Shown piece by piece: positions 53,283 to 62,412 of a stretch of DNA of 64,000 nucleotides. A program made the position numbers and the translations under genes. Within the stretch, counting starts at the first letter, position 1, and each line of letters starts with the position of its first letter. Source of the DNA: Mitsuokella multacida DSM 20544 (GTDB lineage Bacteria; Bacillota; Negativicutes; Selenomonadales; Selenomonadaceae); assembly GCF_000155955.1 (NCBI RefSeq), contig NZ_GG697141.2, positions 1,078,588-1,142,587 on the forward strand, written 5' to 3'. A model generated the notes under the pieces. The model was not told where the DNA came from and did no database searches. It saw only the letters and a program-made list of their open reading frames with translations.

Positions 53283-56168
53283 TCAGTCCTTATGGCGCAG
53301 CCGTTCCAGCGCGAGGCGGTAGATGTGGCTGATGCTGGTATCGGAGAGGTGGTGGATAGCCGGTTCGTCGGAGTGGACGATGCTGTAACCGTAGGTGATG
53401 GTGACGGGGTTACCTGCGACCTCGTGGATGGCCTGCAGCCGATACTGGAGCTCGCGTGCGAGCTCCTCCGACTCCTTGTGGCTTGTCTCGCGGCGCAGGA
53501 TGGCGAAGGTCGCGTTCTGGATGCGCGAGATGGCCGCACCCTTGCCCGTGTGGCGGCGCAGGATGTCCGCCTCCTCACGGACGAGCACGCGCAGGAACGA
53601 GGAGTCATACGAGTCCTGGATGTGCTTGTCGAAGCGGCTCTCGAGCAGGATCAACGCGTAATCCTGCTTGTCCATCGTATAGGCCTCTTGGTAGCGGGTC
53701 AGGTCGCTGAGGAAGCCCTGGCGGTTGTGAAGCCCCGTGATGGTGTCCTCGAATGGCGACGGCAGTTTCTGATGAAGGTCGCGGTACATCGCATCTACGT
53801 CGACGAAGACGCCCATGAGCCCGATGATCTCGCCATTCTGGTAGAGGGGCCATTTGTAGCAGGTGATGTGGTGCAACTCGCCCTGGATGATGCACTCGCC
53901 GACGACGTTCTCGATGGTCTTGCCCTTATGCAGGACATCGAGCTCGTCGAGGCGGTAAGCGTTGTTGTCGACGTGCCAGTTCATGTCCTCGTCGGTCTTG
54001 CCCACAATCTCGTCCACGGACTGGAAGCCATAATACTTCAGGAAGGACTTCGTCGCACCGAGGAAACGGCGCTCCTTGTCTTTCCAGAAATAGCGGAAGC
54101 GCGTATTGCGCTGGAAACTCTGCCAGAGCAGAGCCGCGAAATCCTTGCTGGTGGCAGCAGTGCCTTCCGGCAGCAGCGTCGGCGCTTCGACCACCCAGGT
54201 GGCCGTCAGCATGAGCGGATGCGTACCACTAGAAAGCAGGATGGCAATGCACTCGCGCCATTCGTATTTGCCCTGGCGGTCGCGCACGCGGAACCGGCAG
54301 GAGATGCGGCCGTATGGGCTCTTGCGGATGCGCTCGACGACCGTCTCTGTGTCACAGAACGCAAGGTAGCGCGCGCGGTCTTCTTCGTAGACGAATTCCT
54401 GCGCGACCTCCTGAAGGGCCTTTCGGATATCGTGGGTAACACCGGGTTTGCCGTCATTGCCCATCATGCCTCCCTGTACGTAGAGCGGGTCGATCGTGTC
54501 CTGCTGGAAGTCCACGATGCAGACATGCTCGAAGATGCTGTAGAGGTAGCGCAGATGGGCGTCAAGCTTGCCCTGCTGCAGGCCCTCGATGCTGCGCGAG
54601 ATGTTCTGGAATTCGACATGGACAAGCAGATGGTGATTCATCGCGTAGACGACGCGCAGTCGAGTATTGACGTAGTTGCCGCTGTCGATGTAGTAGAAGG
54701 CCTCCTCCTTATGGCTCTGGCGCGAGCGGTTGATGCCTTCCCAGAAGAAATCATAGACCTCGGTTTTTCCCTTGATGCTGAGATTTTCTTCAACATCCTG
54801 CAGTCGGTAGCCGAGCGCCTGGAGTTGCTCGCGGTAAGCCCTGTTGGTGTAGAGGAAGCGGATGTGGCCGCTCTCCAGCGCATCGAAGAGTGCACTCGTC
54901 CGGTCCGTCTGGCGGATGACCATACTCGCGACGTCATAGTAATGGCACCACTTGCGTTGCTCGATGCCGCGCCGCTCTTCCCGGATATGTGCGAGCGTCC
55001 CCGCCAGCGGGCGTGGCTTGCCGTAGAAGAAGCCCTGCTGGCGTCCGCAGCCAATCGAAGCGAGGAAGTCGGCGTGTTCCTGTGTCTCCACGCCCTCGGC
55101 GAGTGTCTTAATGCCGAGATCCTTGGCCATGGCGATGACCGAGCTGATGATGCTGCGCGACTTCTCGGTGAAGTTGCGCAAAAAGCCCATGTCGAGCTTG
55201 ATGAGGTCGACCGTGTAATCCTTGAGGATGTTCAGCGAGGAGTAGACGCTGCCGAAGTCGTCGAGCCAGATCTCATAGCCCTCCTGGCGCAGGTGCGTGA
55301 GGGCCTGCTGGATGACATGCGAATCCTGCGCCAGGACGCTCTCCGTGATCTCAACATGCAGGAAATCGCGCGGCACAGCGTACTTCCTGCGCGTGTTCTC
55401 GATGAAGGCAAAGACATCCATCATGTCGAAGTCGTAGCGCGAAAGGTTGAACGAGACCGGCGTGATGGGCAGGTTCTCGTCGAGCCGCTGGCGCAGCATG
55501 CGGCATACCTCCTCAAACACGAAACCATCGAGGCGGTGGATGAGGCGCACCTGCTCGAGGACCGGGATGAAGGACCCGGGCGAGAGGAAGCCGATCTCTG
55601 GGTCAATCCAGCGAGCCAGGGCCTCCATGCCGCAGAGCTCGCCCGTCATCGTGCGGATGACCGGCTGGTAATAAACCTGGATCCAATGCTTCTCGATGGC
55701 CTCATCGAGGTGCGCGATGACGCGATCGCGGATATCGCGGTCGACCACGACACCCGGGCGCGGGATATCGATTTCCTGTATTGTGCAATAGTAGACCGGC
55801 CCGTACGCCTCCGTCTGGACACGGCGTCCCGAGACATCCGCATAGCGGATGCGGCTCGTGCGCGTGAAGAGATGGCCGCGGGCATGGTTGAAGCCCTCCG
55901 GCGTTTTCGCCAGCGCATGCAGGATGTCCTGCTTGATGCGCGCACGGTCGTCCATCGCGATGAAATGGAATGCCATGCCCGCCGTATGGCGGTAGAGGTC
56001 CTCAAGATCGCGGCAGTCAAGCAGCCGTATCGTCTGCTCATTCGCATAGAGCAGGCGATACGGTTCCTTGCCTTCCGCAATATAGAAACAGCAGGGCAGG
56101 TTCTCCATGACACCAGGGAACTGCCGTAAATCAATCGTGTGTTTCTCCGATTCTGTTGATTCTGTCAT
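53283..56168 (-). CDS. PAS/EAL/PAS/degenerate-GGDEF protein (961 aa)
   Basis: The start at 56168 follows GAGG. Order: PAS-like (~15-130), EAL (~145-400), then three PAS-like domains (~420-790) and a C-terminal GGDEF fold (~810-961) whose signature is lost (RIQNATFAIL). The EAL keeps E182-A-L, SFNLSRYD, EITES, LDDFGSVYSS, IKLD, LAEGVET and QQGFFYG, so it should hydrolyse c-di-GMP. The EAL and PAS segments align with the 1574-residue protein at 1320-6044 over long stretches (IQVYYQPVIRTMTG is identical), so the two arose by duplication. Confidence 0.88.
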   Translation of the reverse strand: MTESTESEKHTIDLRQFPGVMENLPCCFYIAEGKEPYRLLYANEQTIRLLDCRDLEDLYRHTAGMAFHFIAMDDRARIKQDILHALAKTPEGFNHARGHLFTRTSRIRYADVSGRRVQTEAYGPVYYCTIQEIDIPRPGVVVDRDIRDRVIAHLDEAIEKHWIQVYYQPVIRTMTGELCGMEALARWIDPEIGFLSPGSFIPVLEQVRLIHRLDGFVFEEVCRMLRQRLDENLPITPVSFNLSRYDFDMMDVFAFIENTRRKYAVPRDFLHVEITESVLAQDSHVIQQALTHLRQEGYEIWLDDFGSVYSSLNILKDYTVDLIKLDMGFLRNFTEKSRSIISSVIAMAKDLGIKTLAEGVETQEHADFLASIGCGRQQGFFYGKPRPLAGTLAHIREERRGIEQRKWCHYYDVASMVIRQTDRTSALFDALESGHIRFLYTNRAYREQLQALGYRLQDVEENLSIKGKTEVYDFFWEGINRSRQSHKEEAFYYIDSGNYVNTRLRVVYAMNHHLLVHVEFQNISRSIEGLQQGKLDAHLRYLYSIFEHVCIVDFQQDTIDPLYVQGGMMGNDGKPGVTHDIRKALQEVAQEFVYEEDRARYLAFCDTETVVERIRKSPYGRISCRFRVRDRQGKYEWRECIAILLSSGTHPLMLTATWVVEAPTLLPEGTAATSKDFAALLWQSFQRNTRFRYFWKDKERRFLGATKSFLKYYGFQSVDEIVGKTDEDMNWHVDNNAYRLDELDVLHKGKTIENVVGECIIQGELHHITCYKWPLYQNGEIIGLMGVFVDVDAMYRDLHQKLPSPFEDTITGLHNRQGFLSDLTRYQEAYTMDKQDYALILLESRFDKHIQDSYDSSFLRVLVREEADILRRHTGKGAAISRIQNATFAILRRETSHKESEELARELQYRLQAIHEVAGNPVTITYGYSIVHSDEPAIHHLSDTSISHIYRLALERLRHKD

Positions 56169-56534
56169 AAATATGCCTCATTCAAGCAGGGGAGTCTCCT
56201 TGTCCCCCCCAGTAGACTTTCACAATCGTATTCTATCTCTATTATACAGTGAGTCTCTTGGAAAAAGAAGATGGGAGGACAACTTTCTCAGAGCAAATTG
56301 CTTTATAGAGCTACAGGAGGATGGCACAGTGCGAAGGGCAAGGGCAGCGCACTGAGATGTGAAAGTTTTTACAGTATAAGTGCAAAAACTTTCGTGCAGG
56401 ACCTATGCTGGGGCTGACATCATCGGCTTCCTGATGCTCATGAAGCAAGATCAGGCGATAGATAAAAAGAAGCAGCCTTCACCGTGATGAACGGTAGAGG
56501 CTGCTTTGGGATTCGTTTAGATATAGGGTGGTGT
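56169..56534. other. intergenic: inverted repeat and repB terminator
   Basis: GAAAGTTTTT (56361-56370) and AAAAACTTTC (56384-56393) are perfect 10-bp arms across 13 bases. AAGCAGCCT and AGGCTGCTTTG (56472-56508) form the terminator after the rep gene (minus strand). No gene is seen. Confidence 0.55.
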
Positions 56535-57920
56535 TCATTCAAAGAGCGAGTTGGTCTTCGGAGTGGGAATCTCGCCTGCCATCATCTTTCCGAGCACGAC
56601 CTGTGTCAGCAGGCGGTATTCGCGGTACGTCTTCTTGCGTGAGCAGGCATGCTCGCGGTTGAAGCCCCTGCGGCCGGCCAGATAGTCGAGCTGAGAAGCA
56701 TTGCGCTTCATGAAGGAGAGGAGATCCGACAGCGTCATGGCAGCGACATAGTCCTTAGCGTGCTTCAGGTAGAAATTTGCACGGTCCTGATTCTCTTCCT
56801 GCTCCTGCACTTCGCGCATGCGTTCCTCGAGCTGCTTATTCTCGATGCGAGCCATGCCTTTCTTCAAGGCTGTCTTCGTCTGATGCGATGCGCCAGCCCA
56901 ATCCTGCTTGACGGCTGCGATGAAATAGCGGCCGTATACATCCAGCTCCTTCTTCTTGCCCATGCGCTCGTCCTTGGTGATGCGGTCAAAGACGAGGTGG
57001 AAGTTGCTGACGATGCGGTCTTCCGGGATTCCGTCGAAGTTGTCCTTGATGTAGCTTGGCTCAAAGCCTTCTTCACAGGCCATACTGAAGAGGACGAGGA
57101 TGCGCTCGCTGAACTTCTCCCGCAGCTGCTTGACAAGTGCCGGTGCGAGATTGGGGAAGTAGGTATCCGCAATGGCCTGTTTGGTAAAGCCGAAGACAAT
57201 CGTCGTGGCCTTGCGGCCAGGCCCGCCGTCGTCATCGATGAAGAAGTCTTTGTACTTCGTACGGTTCCGGATTTCCTCGATGGAACCCGTGAGAACTTTC
57301 CGCTTGAATTCTTTGTAAGATGATTCAGGATAGATTCCGATTTCACTGCGAAACCGCTCGATTGAAAGTTCATGGATGTTCAGACAATCGAGATTGCGCA
57401 GATAAATAAAGAGGCGCATGGAGACAATCGTATCGAGTGCCAGGATGTCTTCGATGTCCATCGAGAGGTACGTTCCCTCGCGGAGATTGAACAGATACTG
57501 GTTGAGTCGTGGAGGGATGCTGACCTCAAGGATGTGGGTCTTGCGATTGTACGAGAGCTCTGAGATGAAATTGGCGTGGTAGATGTCTTGTTCTCCATTG
57601 TCATCCCCTCGCGACCGAAGGTCTATATAGTTCTGGGAGAGCTTGGTGAAGATCTCCGCGACCATCATACCGCGCGCCTTGCGTGCATCGATATTGAGCT
57701 TATCGGCAAAGCGGAGCGCATCGAAGACGTATGTCGTGCTCTGTTCTGGTACATGATTCTCATCCATCGAAGCAATGAAGAGATACCAAGCCTTGAGCTG
57801 GTTCTTGCTCAGTGTGTACTTTGCCGTAGCGAATTCCTGTGCAATTGTCATCGGGCCTGTATCCTTGGGGATCAGGAACACCGGGCGATGGACCAACTGC
57901 GTCTCTTCTTGTGCCGACAT
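56535..57920 (-). CDS. repB: plasmid replication initiator, Rep_3 (RepB) family
   Basis: The 461-residue protein starts at ATG 57920, 9 bases after AAAGGGG. The N-terminal half (AQEFATAKYTLSKNQLKAWYLF, SVSMRLFIYLRNLDCLNIHELSIERFR) has the tandem winged-helix layout of Rep_3 initiators. The C-terminus is a long charged coiled coil (KQLEERMREVQEQEENQDRA) and a basic tail. It would bind the iterons upstream (58077-58453), open the origin and limit copy number. It is somewhat longer than common RepB proteins. Confidence 0.9.
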   Translation of the reverse strand: MSAQEETQLVHRPVFLIPKDTGPMTIAQEFATAKYTLSKNQLKAWYLFIASMDENHVPEQSTTYVFDALRFADKLNIDARKARGMMVAEIFTKLSQNYIDLRSRGDDNGEQDIYHANFISELSYNRKTHILEVSIPPRLNQYLFNLREGTYLSMDIEDILALDTIVSMRLFIYLRNLDCLNIHELSIERFRSEIGIYPESSYKEFKRKVLTGSIEEIRNRTKYKDFFIDDDGGPGRKATTIVFGFTKQAIADTYFPNLAPALVKQLREKFSERILVLFSMACEEGFEPSYIKDNFDGIPEDRIVSNFHLVFDRITKDERMGKKKELDVYGRYFIAAVKQDWAGASHQTKTALKKGMARIENKQLEERMREVQEQEENQDRANFYLKHAKDYVAAMTLSDLLSFMKRNASQLDYLAGRRGFNREHACSRKKTYREYRLLTQVVLGKMMAGEIPTPKTNSLFE

Positions 57921-58019
57921 GGAATCGTGCCCCTTTCATGCATGCCTGACTTCTCTTTCTATGAATATTATACAGGGCCTTACTCGGAAAAAGAAGACGA
58001 CGCAACAACTTTTCTAGAC

Positions 58020-58070
58020 ACCTTTGCAATATGCGTATTACAGTATTATATATATAGAGTATAGTATAGT
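58020..58070. other. AT-rich candidate unwinding element
   Basis: TATTACAGTATTATATATATAG and neighbours form a stretch far richer in A+T than the flanks, directly between the rep gene and the first iteron. Confidence 0.55.
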
Positions 58071-58076
58071 AGTGGC

Positions 58077-58453
58077 AAAGGTGTCGGGTTTGGTTGTTGC
58101 CGCGAAGCCGCATAAAATCTAGATTCTTGCACATTTACCTGCCGGAAGCAGAACGGAAAGGTGTCTAGTTTGGTTGAAAGGTGTCGGGTTTGGTTGTTGC
58201 AGGAAAATGCCCGCAAACCCTTGATATTACTTGATTTTTGGCCCAAAATACAGGATTGAAAGGTGTCGTGTTCGGTTGTTACGGGAAAACGTGAGGACCT
58301 GGCACAATTCTGACAACTCCGCGAAGCCTTGATATTGCTCACTTTTTTCTTTGATGTAACAAAAAAAACGACAGCCTAAAGGTGTCGCGTTTGGTTGAGG
58401 ATTTTTGCAAAGGTGTCGCGTTTGGTTGAGAAAGGTGTCGCGTTCGGTTGTTT
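58077..58453 (+). repeat. seven replication iterons
   Basis: AAAGGTGTCGNGTTTGGTTG-type direct repeats start at 58077, 58157, 58177, 58259, 58378, 58409 and 58431. All have the same orientation, opposite to repB. Spacing is irregular, with two tight groups (20 bp and 22 bp apart). They are the expected binding sites of the Rep_3 initiator. Confidence 0.9.
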
Positions 58454-58505
58454 TATCCACAAGCTGCCTTTAGTTATGCACAGGATATCCACATAGTTAT
58501 CAACA
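58453..58505 (+). other. four DnaA boxes at the origin
   Basis: TTATCCACA (58453-58461, perfect), TTATGCACA (58474-58482), TATCCACA (58486-58493) and TTATCAACA (58497-58505). Together with the iterons they define the origin of replication (oriV). Confidence 0.85.
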
Positions 58506-58530
58506 GGAAATTATCCTGAAGAATGGTGCT

Positions 58531-58871
58531 GAACTTGTGAAGAAAATGCGGTGACTGCTCAGGCCTTTTCATGAGCTGGATGGCCGAGTTGATGAACCTA
58601 TGAAAAATTTGCGGTTGCCCGTCAGAGGCCCTGAGAACGCTGGTTGGTGGGAAATGAACATACGAAGAAGTTGCGGCTGCCTCTCGGATCCTTTTCGTTG
58701 GCTGGATGACCGAGGTATCGAACCTATGAAAAATTTGCGGTTGCCCGCAGAGACCTTGAGAATACTGATTGGCGGGATGATGAACCTATGAAAGAAATGC
58801 GGTCACCGCTCGGACCCTTTTCGTTGGCTGGATGGCTGAGGTGGCGAACCTATGAAAAATTTGCGGTTGCC
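58531..58871 (+). repeat. six-unit repeat array with ~63-bp period
   Basis: Units beginning GAACCTATGAAAAATTTGCG (or variants) start at 58531, 58594, 58656, 58720, 58782 and 58846, at intervals of 62-64 bp. Units 2, 4 and 6 are identical over 26 bases; 1, 3 and 5 are variants ending AAATGCGGT or AAGTTGCGGC. The intervening DNA also alternates between two types, so the true unit is about 126 bp. A short open frame across it (58600-58791) is a by-product of the repeats. Confidence 0.85.
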
Positions 58872-58904
58872 GAATGGTGTATCGAATGGCCGTGAAGGTG
58901 TTTT

Positions 58905-60122
58905 ATGGAAAAGGGAAGTACAGGTGATGGAATGGAATCGAATCTACAGGTATGGCGGCGGAATCTTTACATCTGCTGCGTTGCTTCGTTTGTGGTGTCG
59001 GTAGGGATGAGCCAAATGGCGCCGATTCTGCCGCTCTACATCGCACAGCTCGGTGTGGAGGGCGTAGGGGAGATTGCGCGGTGGTCGGGCATTGTCTTTG
59101 GCTGTAATTTCATCAGCCTCGCGATCTTCTCGCCGATATGGGGGCGCTTGGCGGACCGCTATGGACGCAAGCCGATGATCTTGCGCGCGTCGTGCTGGCT
59201 CGGTGTCATCATGATCGGCATGGCGTTTGCGCAGTCGGTCTGGCATCTCGTGGCGCTGCGCCTGATGCAGGGATGCCTGTCGGGCTTCCAGGCGGCTGTC
59301 GTGCCGCTGATTGCGCAGGAGACGCCGAAGGAGCACTCGGGCTGGGCGATGGGTATGTTCTTCTCGGCACAGGTCACAGGCGGCCTCCTGGGGCCTCTGC
59401 TCGGCGGTTTCCTCGCGGAGTGCATCGGCATCCGCCAGAGCTTCCTGCTCATCGGCGCGCTCTGCCTGCTCGGCTGCCTTGCACTGACGCGTGTCCGCGA
59501 GACACATCGACCGGTTAAGCAAACGGCAAGTGTCGGATTGCGCGAGCTGTTTGCTGCTCTGCCACATCGCGGCGCGATCGTCGGACTCTTCCTGACGACG
59601 CTCATCATGCAGTTCTCGCTGACCTGTATCCAGCCAATCCTGACGGTCTATGTCAAGGAACTTGCGCCGACGACGGATCACCTCGCTGTGATTGCAGGTG
59701 CCGTTTTCTCGAGCGCGGGCTTTGCGAGCATGCTGTTTGCCTCGCGGCTCGGCCACATCTCCGACCGTGTCGGCTCGAACCGCGTGCTGCCGGCCTGCCT
59801 GCTGCTCGCAGGGCTTGTCTCCATCCCGCAAGGCTTCGTGACGGCACCGTGGCAGCTCGCCCTGCTGCGCTTCGTGCATGGTATCGCTGTCGCGGGCCTC
59901 ATGCCCTCCATCAACAACCTCATCCGCCAGCTTGCACCGTCTTCTTGCATGGGGCGCATCTACGGCTTTAACCAGTCGTTCCAGTTCATTGGCATGTTCT
60001 CGGGCGCGTTCCTCGGCGGGCATCTCGCTGCCTTCTTCGGACTGCGGCATATGTTCTTCCTCGTCGCCATCCTATTGCTCGTCGACGCCATCTGGTGCCA
60101 TCGCATGGAGCGGCGCGGATAG
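58905..60122 (+). CDS. MFS multidrug-type efflux transporter
   Basis: 405 residues with 12 membrane segments (MdtG/TetA-like group). SPIWGRLADRYGRKPMILRA is the loop 2-3 signature and LRLMQGCLSGFQAAVVPLIAQETPKEHSGWAMG the drug-efflux motif C region. ATG 58905 follows GAAGGTG; ATG 58932 is an alternative. It sits inside the repeat region: units of the array occur on both sides. Confidence 0.85.
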   Translation: MEKGSTGDGMESNLQVWRRNLYICCVASFVVSVGMSQMAPILPLYIAQLGVEGVGEIARWSGIVFGCNFISLAIFSPIWGRLADRYGRKPMILRASCWLGVIMIGMAFAQSVWHLVALRLMQGCLSGFQAAVVPLIAQETPKEHSGWAMGMFFSAQVTGGLLGPLLGGFLAECIGIRQSFLLIGALCLLGCLALTRVRETHRPVKQTASVGLRELFAALPHRGAIVGLFLTTLIMQFSLTCIQPILTVYVKELAPTTDHLAVIAGAVFSSAGFASMLFASRLGHISDRVGSNRVLPACLLLAGLVSIPQGFVTAPWQLALLRFVHGIAVAGLMPSINNLIRQLAPSSCMGRIYGFNQSFQFIGMFSGAFLGGHLAAFFGLRHMFFLVAILLLVDAIWCHRMERRG

Positions 60123-60136
60123 CGGCTCCACGCGAG

Positions 60137-60183
60137 AAAGGCTCTGGAACCACGCATGATGCGTGGCCTCCAGAGCCTTTCTT
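60137..60183. terminator. terminator after the MFS gene
   Basis: GAAAGGCTCTGGA and TCCAGAGCCTTTC arms followed by TTGC. Confidence 0.75.
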
Positions 60184-60190
60184 GCAATCT

Positions 60191-60283
60191 GTACCTCTGA
60201 AAAATTTGCGGTGCTGCGAGTCTCGGAAGGGAGACGCGGCCGTTTCAGCGCGGAACTGAACCTATGAAAAAAATGCGGTCACC
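60191..60283 (+). repeat. two further units of the origin repeat array
   Basis: GTACCTCTGAAAAATTTGCG (60191) and GAACCTATGAAAAAAATGCG (60258), 67 bp apart. The second contains the stop codon of the GGDEF gene (60279-60281). Confidence 0.75.
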
Positions 60284-62012
60284 AATTGCTCTCGTCGATC
60301 AGCAGCACGTAGAAGATCTGCCCGTAGACGTCGGTGTCGACGAGGCGGCCTTTGTCGAGGATGTTCTTGACTTTGCCGGTCTTGGTGAGGATGCGGTAGC
60401 GGACGGCGTCGTTGCCCTCGCTGCCGGGCTTCTTGACCTGCTCCCAGATGCTCTGCTCGACGGCGTCGTATTCGTCAGGGTGGACGATGCCGCGGAAGGT
60501 GCCGCCGGTATGCTGCTGGAACTCTTCGAGGGTCGTGCAGTCGAAGAGCTGGATGAGCTCGAGGTTGGAGAAGAGGATCTCTTCTTTGCCCGTGGCCTTG
60601 TAGATGAGGATGGCGCCGGGGAAATTCAGGATGATGTCCTTGAGGCCGAAGGCCAGCTGGCTGCGGTCCTCCTTGCTGATGTGCATCGTGTACGGCAGGA
60701 CGCCGTTCTTGCCGCGGAGTTTCACGGCGTAGAGCGCGGCATCGGCACAGCGGAAGAGCTCGGCGTGGGAGCTGCCCTGCTCGGGGTAGGCGGCGTATCC
60801 CATCGAGATCGTGTAGGTGTGCGAGTGGCCCTCATAGCTGAAGCCCTGCAGGCGTGCCGAGAACTTGCGCAGCAATGGGTCGGCTTCTGCGGCCGTGCAG
60901 TCCGGCAGGAAGATGCAGAACTCGTCGCCGCCGTTGCGCCCGAGAATGGCGGGATGCTGGAAGGTCTCGCTGAGACTGCAGGCCATGCTGCGCAAAGCAG
61001 CGTCGCCGGCGTCGTGGCTGTAGAGGTCGTTGATGCGCTTGAAGTCGTCGATGTCGATCATGATGCCGACGGCCTTGGCCTTCGGGTAGCGGTCAAGGTA
61101 GGCGTCCACGGCGGTATCAAAGCCCTGGCGGTTGTAGAGGCCGGTCAGGACGTCGGTGTCGGCCAGCTGGCGCAGGTAGCGGCGGCGGTTCTGCAGTGTG
61201 ACGAGCACATGCGTCAGGAAGGTCAGGACGAAGACGAGCAGCAATCCGACGGCGAGCGTGACGGCCAGCGGAAGCGGGATGTGCCAACCATCTGCCGGGG
61301 CGACTTCGAGCTTCCACTGGCAGCCACCATAGGAGAAGACCTGTTTCTCCATCTGGTCGGGGAGATTGTTGGAGGCGAGGACGATATGGTAGTCGTCGCG
61401 GCCCGGCGCCGTCTTGGAGATGCGGTAGGCGTGGCGCGTCTCTTGGAGGTCGGTCACCGTCGAGTCAAAGACATCCGGTACCTTGAGGACGGCAATCGCG
61501 AAGCCCCAGAATGTGCGATTGCCCGCGGCATCCGTCAGGTAGATTGGCTGGCGCAGGGCAATCGCCTGATAGTCATCCGTCAGGTTGAATGGACCCTGCA
61601 TGGTCGCTATGCCCGTGTCGCGGCTGTAATGGAGGCTATCCAGACGGTCGGGCAGGGAGTAGAGGTCCACTTTCCCCGCTCCTGCCGCATCGCTGGGATA
61701 GATGTCCGTCACGCGCCCCTGCGGCGCCAGCTGGATGCTTGCGACATAGGGCCGCGTCGCCATCATCTCTTTGGCGACGTCCGCGAAGTGCTCGGGGACC
61801 GTCCCCGTGTCGGCGATCATGTAGGCCAAGGTCTCGGTCACCGAGCTGCTCGTGTTGAAGTCCTTCTCCAGCTCGTCTGCATAGATCTGAGCGGCCTGCG
61901 CGCACTCTTCGCGCTGCATGGCCTGCTGGTTCTCCACAACATGCCCGAGAAGCAATAGGTACACCGTCATGCCTACGACAAAGACGATGGTGGTGATGAT
62001 GCTGCGTCGCAT
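60279..62012 (-). CDS. membrane sensor diguanylate cyclase (GGDEF) with C-terminal PAS
   Basis: The start is ATG 62012 after GAGAGGGGG; 577 residues. A TM helix (IITTIVFVVGMTVYLLLLGHVV) and a second near residue 280 enclose an extracytoplasmic sensor of about 245 residues (CHASE/dCache-like). The GGDEF domain (~305-465) has LTGLYNRQGFD, MIDIDDFKRINDLYSHDAGD and the intact RNGGDEFCIFL. A PAS domain (~475-577) closes the protein, an uncommon position. c-di-GMP synthesis is predicted. Confidence 0.9.
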   Translation of the reverse strand: MRRSIITTIVFVVGMTVYLLLLGHVVENQQAMQREECAQAAQIYADELEKDFNTSSSVTETLAYMIADTGTVPEHFADVAKEMMATRPYVASIQLAPQGRVTDIYPSDAAGAGKVDLYSLPDRLDSLHYSRDTGIATMQGPFNLTDDYQAIALRQPIYLTDAAGNRTFWGFAIAVLKVPDVFDSTVTDLQETRHAYRISKTAPGRDDYHIVLASNNLPDQMEKQVFSYGGCQWKLEVAPADGWHIPLPLAVTLAVGLLLVFVLTFLTHVLVTLQNRRRYLRQLADTDVLTGLYNRQGFDTAVDAYLDRYPKAKAVGIMIDIDDFKRINDLYSHDAGDAALRSMACSLSETFQHPAILGRNGGDEFCIFLPDCTAAEADPLLRKFSARLQGFSYEGHSHTYTISMGYAAYPEQGSSHAELFRCADAALYAVKLRGKNGVLPYTMHISKEDRSQLAFGLKDIILNFPGAILIYKATGKEEILFSNLELIQLFDCTTLEEFQQHTGGTFRGIVHPDEYDAVEQSIWEQVKKPGSEGNDAVRYRILTKTGKVKNILDKGRLVDTDVYGQIFYVLLIDESNW

Positions 62013-62200
62013 AGACAGCCCCCTCTCCGCGGTGCCCCTGTGACACCGTGCCCCGTACAATGCCGAGAGCAGCCAGCGGTCCCGCCACCGCGCCGGGCAT
62101 CGATAGTAACACTTATGGTTTTATTATACCATGCTATGGCATAGAACGTACAAGCGAATTGTTTCGACCATCCCATATTCGCTGCTTCGGCCAAAAAAAA

Positions 62201-62246
62201 TCCCCCCCTCGACCGACTGGAACAGCCCCAGTCAGTCGAGGGGGAT
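62201..62246. terminator. family 3 palindrome, copy 3
   Basis: TCCCCCCCTCGACCGACTGG and CCAGTCAGTCGAGGGGGA arms. Confidence 0.65.
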
Positions 62247-62303
62247 TCTCTAAGAGTTGGACTGCTAGGAAAGATGGCTGGCAGGATTTTCTCTTGCATG
62301 GTA

Positions 62304-62325
62304 GAACAACTAATTATAGTTGTTC
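62304..62325. repeat. inverted repeat near the left end of the IS607 element
   Basis: GAACAACTA and TAGTTGTTC around four bases, 90 bp before the transposase start. It could mark the element's left end or its control region; 62326-62412 holds no gene. Confidence 0.35.
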
Positions 62326-62412
62326 AGTTGAGAAGGAGTTTTCTTAGGTTATTAATTATATAGACAAACATGTATATTCGTGATATTATATAAACAGAGG
62401 AGGGATATGGCT

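Noticed and set aside
53292-56129. 945-codon plus-strand frame opposite the 961-residue PAS/EAL gene
   Set aside because: An antisense shadow caused by GC-rich codon use; the minus-strand protein has complete EAL and PAS motifs.
58600-58791. 63-codon open frame across the repeat array
   Set aside because: It consists of translated repeat units, has no ribosome site, and its coding potential follows from the repeat period being a multiple of three.
58531-58871. CRISPR-like array (26-base repeats, 36-38-base spacers)
   Set aside because: The spacers are not unique: 1, 3 and 5 resemble each other, as do 2 and 4. The repeats also alternate in sequence. No cas gene is near. It is a higher-order tandem repeat.
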